DNA from: Ooceraea biroi
Lineage: Eukaryota; Arthropoda; Insecta; Hymenoptera; Formicidae
DNA: 64,000 nucleotides
Assembly (NCBI RefSeq): GCF_003672135.1
Contig: NC_039514.1
Span: 15,055,787 to 15,119,786, forward strand
Reading direction: 5' to 3'
The position numbers and the translations under genes are program-made. Below the pieces are notes generated by a model. It saw nothing but the letters and a program-made list of their open reading frames with translations, was not told the DNA's origin and made no database searches. This document shows positions 60,417-64,000 of the stretch, piece by piece. Within the stretch, counting starts at the first letter, position 1. Each line of letters opens with the position of its first letter.

Positions 60417-62090
60417 CTATTCTAAACCAGAGGATCTTCTGAAATGCGCGGACGTTGCGAAGGGGCCTTCGTCGGCGAATCCTGCGATCTCCTGAGGGAC
60501 TATCGCATATTCTTCTACGCTTGTGCATGGTCTGCACATGCATTCCAGCGGTGCCTTGGTAATTACCTAATGAACGAGTACAATGAGAATATATTGAAAA
60601 ACTCATATTAAATTGTAGCTACAATTCGTTTCCCAATTTGATACGGATCTATATCGATATTGATTCTGATATCAATTTCGGAGAATTATTTCCCGAAAAG
60701 TCAATGAAATAAATAAGAAAAGGAAAGAAAAAACTTGAGATTTCCGGTACAATTTTATTAAAAATTTTTCTATAAAATCCGATTAGTCTTATCTCTTGTA
60801 TAAACAAGATATTAGTTTGTATTTATCATCTTAAATTTTAATTAGCTTGGAAATCGAATCCTAAAAGTTTTCAACACATATTACTGTTTCACCCCTGTAC
60901 ACCATAAAAATTTTACAAGAATGGGACATTAATGAATCAAGTCCCGATTTGCCTTTCCTATAATTCGAGCTGAACGCCATACGCGCATTTTGTTTTCCGC
61001 ATATACGCCGGCTCCTGATTGGCCGTGCTCGGCAGCGCACGAAAACAATATGGCCGTGCAAAACTCGTGGTGTCAAAAGCTTTGCTACTGAATTTGACGA
61101 GTGGTCGCTGGTCAGTGGAAAAGCGGCCGATTGGCGCGTAGACGGTTTACATCAATTTACATCACGCGACTCGCCGACTGACCGTTGCTGCGGTCCGCGT
61201 GCGGTTAGCACGAGCAGAAAAGCTGTCTCACCTTCCTGAATTTCTTCTCTCCTGGTTTCGCTCGCGGACAGAACAGGGACACACTAGCCTCTCTCTCACC
61301 GCTTTCTTGACAACACATACAGCTCCTCTCCATTTGCCACATTTTGGATCCGGATACCTGTGCGTGTCAACAAACCGAATACGTAATACACAAATATATA
61401 TATATGTATACGTGTGCGTGTATGAGTCGCTGTCTTCCCTCCTTGTGCATCTCGTGTTAATAAAAAAAAAAAATAACAGACTCTATCAAACTTCATCAAT
61501 GCTCACAATTCTGCGACGATCATTCGGTGTTGTCGTAACGTTTGCATCTCTTAAATATTCTGATATTACTCAAGTGCACAGTGCTTCACGCAGGAGGCCT
61601 CCACCGTGAGACTCTTTGGGATTTGTAGAGTGCATCTTTGAATTCAGGTTTGAGAAAAACGGTTGTACGGAATATTGTGTCTCAAAACATGCCGCATGAG
61701 TATTTACTGCGACAAGTATTTCTCACGATCCTTTAACCGTTCTTAAGAAAATCCTTGAACGATACTGTGCATTTCAAGAAAGCAAATTTACCTCTATGTA
61801 CTGTTGCTGTTTGTAATATTGTTGTATCAATTGATGAAACTATCATATTAAGAAAAACATCAAAGAAGGGAGTAAGTTTTGTTGTCTCATGTACATTTTA
61901 TATTATTAATTCTGGTTTCTTACTTGCAGGTAACTGCTGCATCGTCCTTTGCACGCGTAACTGGGAATTGGCTTCGGTACACAGCCCGGATACTGCAGGA
62001 AGTGTATCACACGCATTGCCTGACATTCGTCGACCCCAATTATCGCTGTTACACCTCCGTACAACAAGCACATCAGCAATCCATTGATCA
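60417..62090 (-). CDS. burs: Bursicon alpha subunit
   Basis: Secreted cystine-knot neurohormone subunit. The Burs-pBurs heterodimer activates the receptor rickets (LGR2) to drive cuticle tanning and wing expansion. Minus-strand exons: 62090-61924, 61357-61232, 60566-60417. They encode 146 aa including DECQAMRVIHFLQYPGCVPK, KGRCSSYLQ, VSGSKMWQMERSCMCCQESG, SVSLFCPRAKPGEKKFRK and TKAPLECMCRPCTSVEEY, all hallmark Burs blocks with the knot cysteines. The exon at 62090 begins with TG ATC AAT after an acceptor-like GTGTGCAG, so the initiator is unresolved. Either an upstream exon supplies the A of ATG (or more), or translation starts at an internal ATG nine codons further, giving a short signal peptide (MCLLYGGVTAIIGV). 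The stop TAG is at 60419-60417. Transcription runs in the same direction as pburs. Confidence 0.92.
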
Positions 62091-63485
62091 CTGCACACAG
62101 TAAGTAGATACTTTAAGTATTATGTTGTGATCAAATGCCATCGCGATGAATACAACAGAAGAAATCAGTTTTATTATCAGTTTTATGTATACAATCTGAA
62201 ACGTTAATTTATTCACCAAAGTAATGAAAAAGCCTGCTCCTTGAGCGATACATTGCCGTTCTTTCCTAGCACTTTACTGTGCTTGTAAGGTCTGTATCAT
62301 AAGCTTTTATACACCATAGGTGGCCATGTTTTCTCCCTTCCTTTGGCTACGAGTTGACAATGTCAGAAAGTCTTTATGTATGTGCGTACGCGTATACATA
62401 TGTCAAGAAGCAACGTACATAGGAAAATGCTTTCTGACACATTCTGAATTTATGTACACGACACTTGAATTCCCTTTATACGAACCCCTCTTGTTATTCT
62501 ACTTAAACAATCTGATTTCAATTAGAAATTATTATGAGAACAAAAATGTTATAAAATGTGATTCTATGAATCTATCAGACACCATATATGTATATACATA
62601 GATATAGTTTCGTGAAGGTAACTATATACTACTATCATATTTTTTATTTTTTTACATTTCCTTTAATTGATACTATAATAGAATTTTTAGATCTATATTT
62701 TCAAAAACGGAAAACTTGCCGTGTAAAAAAATGTTTACTAAAGAGAATTTACAGAACATATTTGCCAAATGTTGCAGTATGAATAGAATAAACACAATAA
62801 ATACATGAAATGTAATACATAAAATACATTGATAGATAATTATATAATTTAACAGAATTGGTCATTTTATTTTTGAGAAAGAGACAGTTTCGACTTTATC
62901 GATATCATATTAACCATCAAATTTTCTTGGACAGATGACAAGTTATCCATATATTTACATGTTTATAAATAATGAATCACTGTTTTTGATAAAACATCTT
63001 AGAATATAAATATTTTATATACAAGTAATAGATCCAGTTGACAACACTGAAGATCTTTTAAGTAATATATTCAGAAATATATATATTTCAAGCACATTGA
63101 ATGTTCACTTCGTAAATTATGTGTGTGCAAGGTATGCAACTATACAAGAAGTAACAAAAATAATAGTGTGCAAGAATAATTTATATATGTGTATATTCTA
63201 TGTAAGAATACGTATATGTCAGGATCTCAGAAAACTTAGAAAATCTTTTGAACTTTGCATTTTTCATAATGTATGAAATACCCAGTATGGATTAGTTATT
63301 ATATAAAGTTTTATATATTAAGGAAGAAATTGGGAAATTCATAACAAAAATTTGTTGGGAATATTATTTATTTTTATTACAACTATATACGTAGCTTTGT
63401 TTTCTTTATCAATATAATTGTTACAATAATGTTAATAATTTAATATGATTAAAAGTTTAGCTTATATTTCTAATCGTCACGCTTA
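62091..63485. other. Interval between pburs and burs
   Basis: 1.4 kb, AT-rich, without a coding gene. It should hold the pburs 3' UTR and the burs promoter or a 5' exon. A TATA-like GTATAAAAGC on the minus strand at about 62310 is a possible burs core promoter, upstream of the first recognised exon. Confidence 0.4.
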
Positions 63486-63977
63486 TCACGCGAGATCGCC
63501 ACACTTGATGCATTTGCATTCGGCAGGTTCTCGCAGTTTGATTTCCATGGTCTCGTCTTCCGTGCCTATCAATTTGATTCCATCTGCATCGTAACATTGG
63601 TTTAGGACAACGAATCTTTCCTTCAAGTAACTCTCGCGACAACAGTAGCATTCCTGTTACAAAAAACGTATAACTTAACGATAGCAGTTTATGCTTTCTT
63701 TTGCGTAAAAATAGTCGCGCCGACTTACTTTCAAAAAGCCCGTAGTGGTAACGACACTTGGCTGCACTTGCGAGTTACAGAATCCCTCGCATTTAGTGAC
63801 CGATATGTCACCGCTACAAACCCTCCTCACACGTCCTATCTCATCGTATTCGTCTTTAGTAATGCGTATTTCAGATTGCAAAGTCTCGCAGTTCTCATCG
63901 TCTGATATCTCAGCATCGCAGCTGACCGCAATATAAAATACGAAAAGTAACAAAGACTTTTGGATGATTAACAACAT
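63486..63977 (-). CDS. pburs: Partner of bursicon (bursicon beta)
   Basis: Second subunit of bursicon; as a homodimer it also induces immune genes in flies. Two exons: 63977-63729 and 63653-63486, with a 75-nt intron, phase 0, giving 138 aa, normal for the family. Signal peptide MLLIIQKSLLLFVFYIAVSC, then the conserved ENCETLQSEIRITKDEYDE, CSGDISVTKCEGFCNSQVQP, and TGFLKECYCCRESYLKERFV across the junction. It ends EPAECKCIKCGDLA, TGA at 63488-63486. All knot cysteines appear to be present. The start is the first in-frame ATG and precedes the hydrophobic signal directly. The promoter lies beyond the right edge. Confidence 0.95.
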
Positions 63978-64000
63978 TACGATATTTATTGATGTGTAAT

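Noticed and set aside
61199..61609. Plus-strand open frames at the bursicon locus
   Set aside because: Antisense shadows of burs exons, which are firmly identified by cystine-knot motifs on the minus strand.
61879..62103. Plus-strand frame with an apparent signal peptide
   Set aside because: It lies opposite burs exon 1; the hydrophobic start is intronic sequence and the minus-strand frame is clearly Burs.

Overview
The window is AT-rich animal nuclear DNA. Spliced genes with GT-AG introns are separated by long AT-rich stretches, with GC-rich islands near promoters. The protein set points to an insect, most likely a hymenopteran such as an ant: both bursicon subunits, a gamma/delta-class B56 subunit of PP2A, an insect-style eIF4G, and a short interstitial tract of CCTAA units (the insect telomere repeat). 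The order is inferred from remembered protein families. The species cannot be read from the sequence.

Layout. From about 3.6 to 9.8 kb (+) lies a PP2A B56 regulatory subunit gene, probably the well-rounded (wrd) orthologue, with two alternative first coding exons. Its long 3' UTR runs to about 11.7 kb. A small uncharacterised ORF lies at 11.9-12.2 kb (-). Riboflavin kinase is at 13.2-15.3 kb (+). It converges on NAF1, the H/ACA RNP assembly factor, at 15.6-18.1 kb (-). NAF1 is divergent from eIF4G (+), which fills 19.6-57.7 kb with huge 5' introns and at least four possible starts. All four alternative first exons end in the same splice phase. Convergent with eIF4G is bursicon alpha (burs, -, 60.4-62.1 kb), and upstream of it partner of bursicon (pburs, -, 63.5-64.0 kb). 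The two subunits of one neurohormone are therefore adjacent on one strand.

The most striking content is not protein-coding. The 3' introns of eIF4G carry what look like eight guide RNAs. Seven are box C/D snoRNA-like sequences: three paralogous pairs (one member of one pair has lost its D box) and one single copy. The eighth is a two-hairpin H/ACA snoRNA. All intact members end about 70-85 nt before the 3' splice site, the spacing known for intron-encoded snoRNAs. Two of the guide sequences match neighbouring segments of the conserved 28S rRNA core, from memory.

Mobile and repeat content is modest: a 1.4-kb element with 386-bp inverted arms (29.8-31.2 kb), a 78-bp almost perfect palindrome with mariner-like ends (26.7 kb), a telomere-like tract (37.4 kb) and several microsatellites. 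No transposase, virus or CRISPR sequence was seen.
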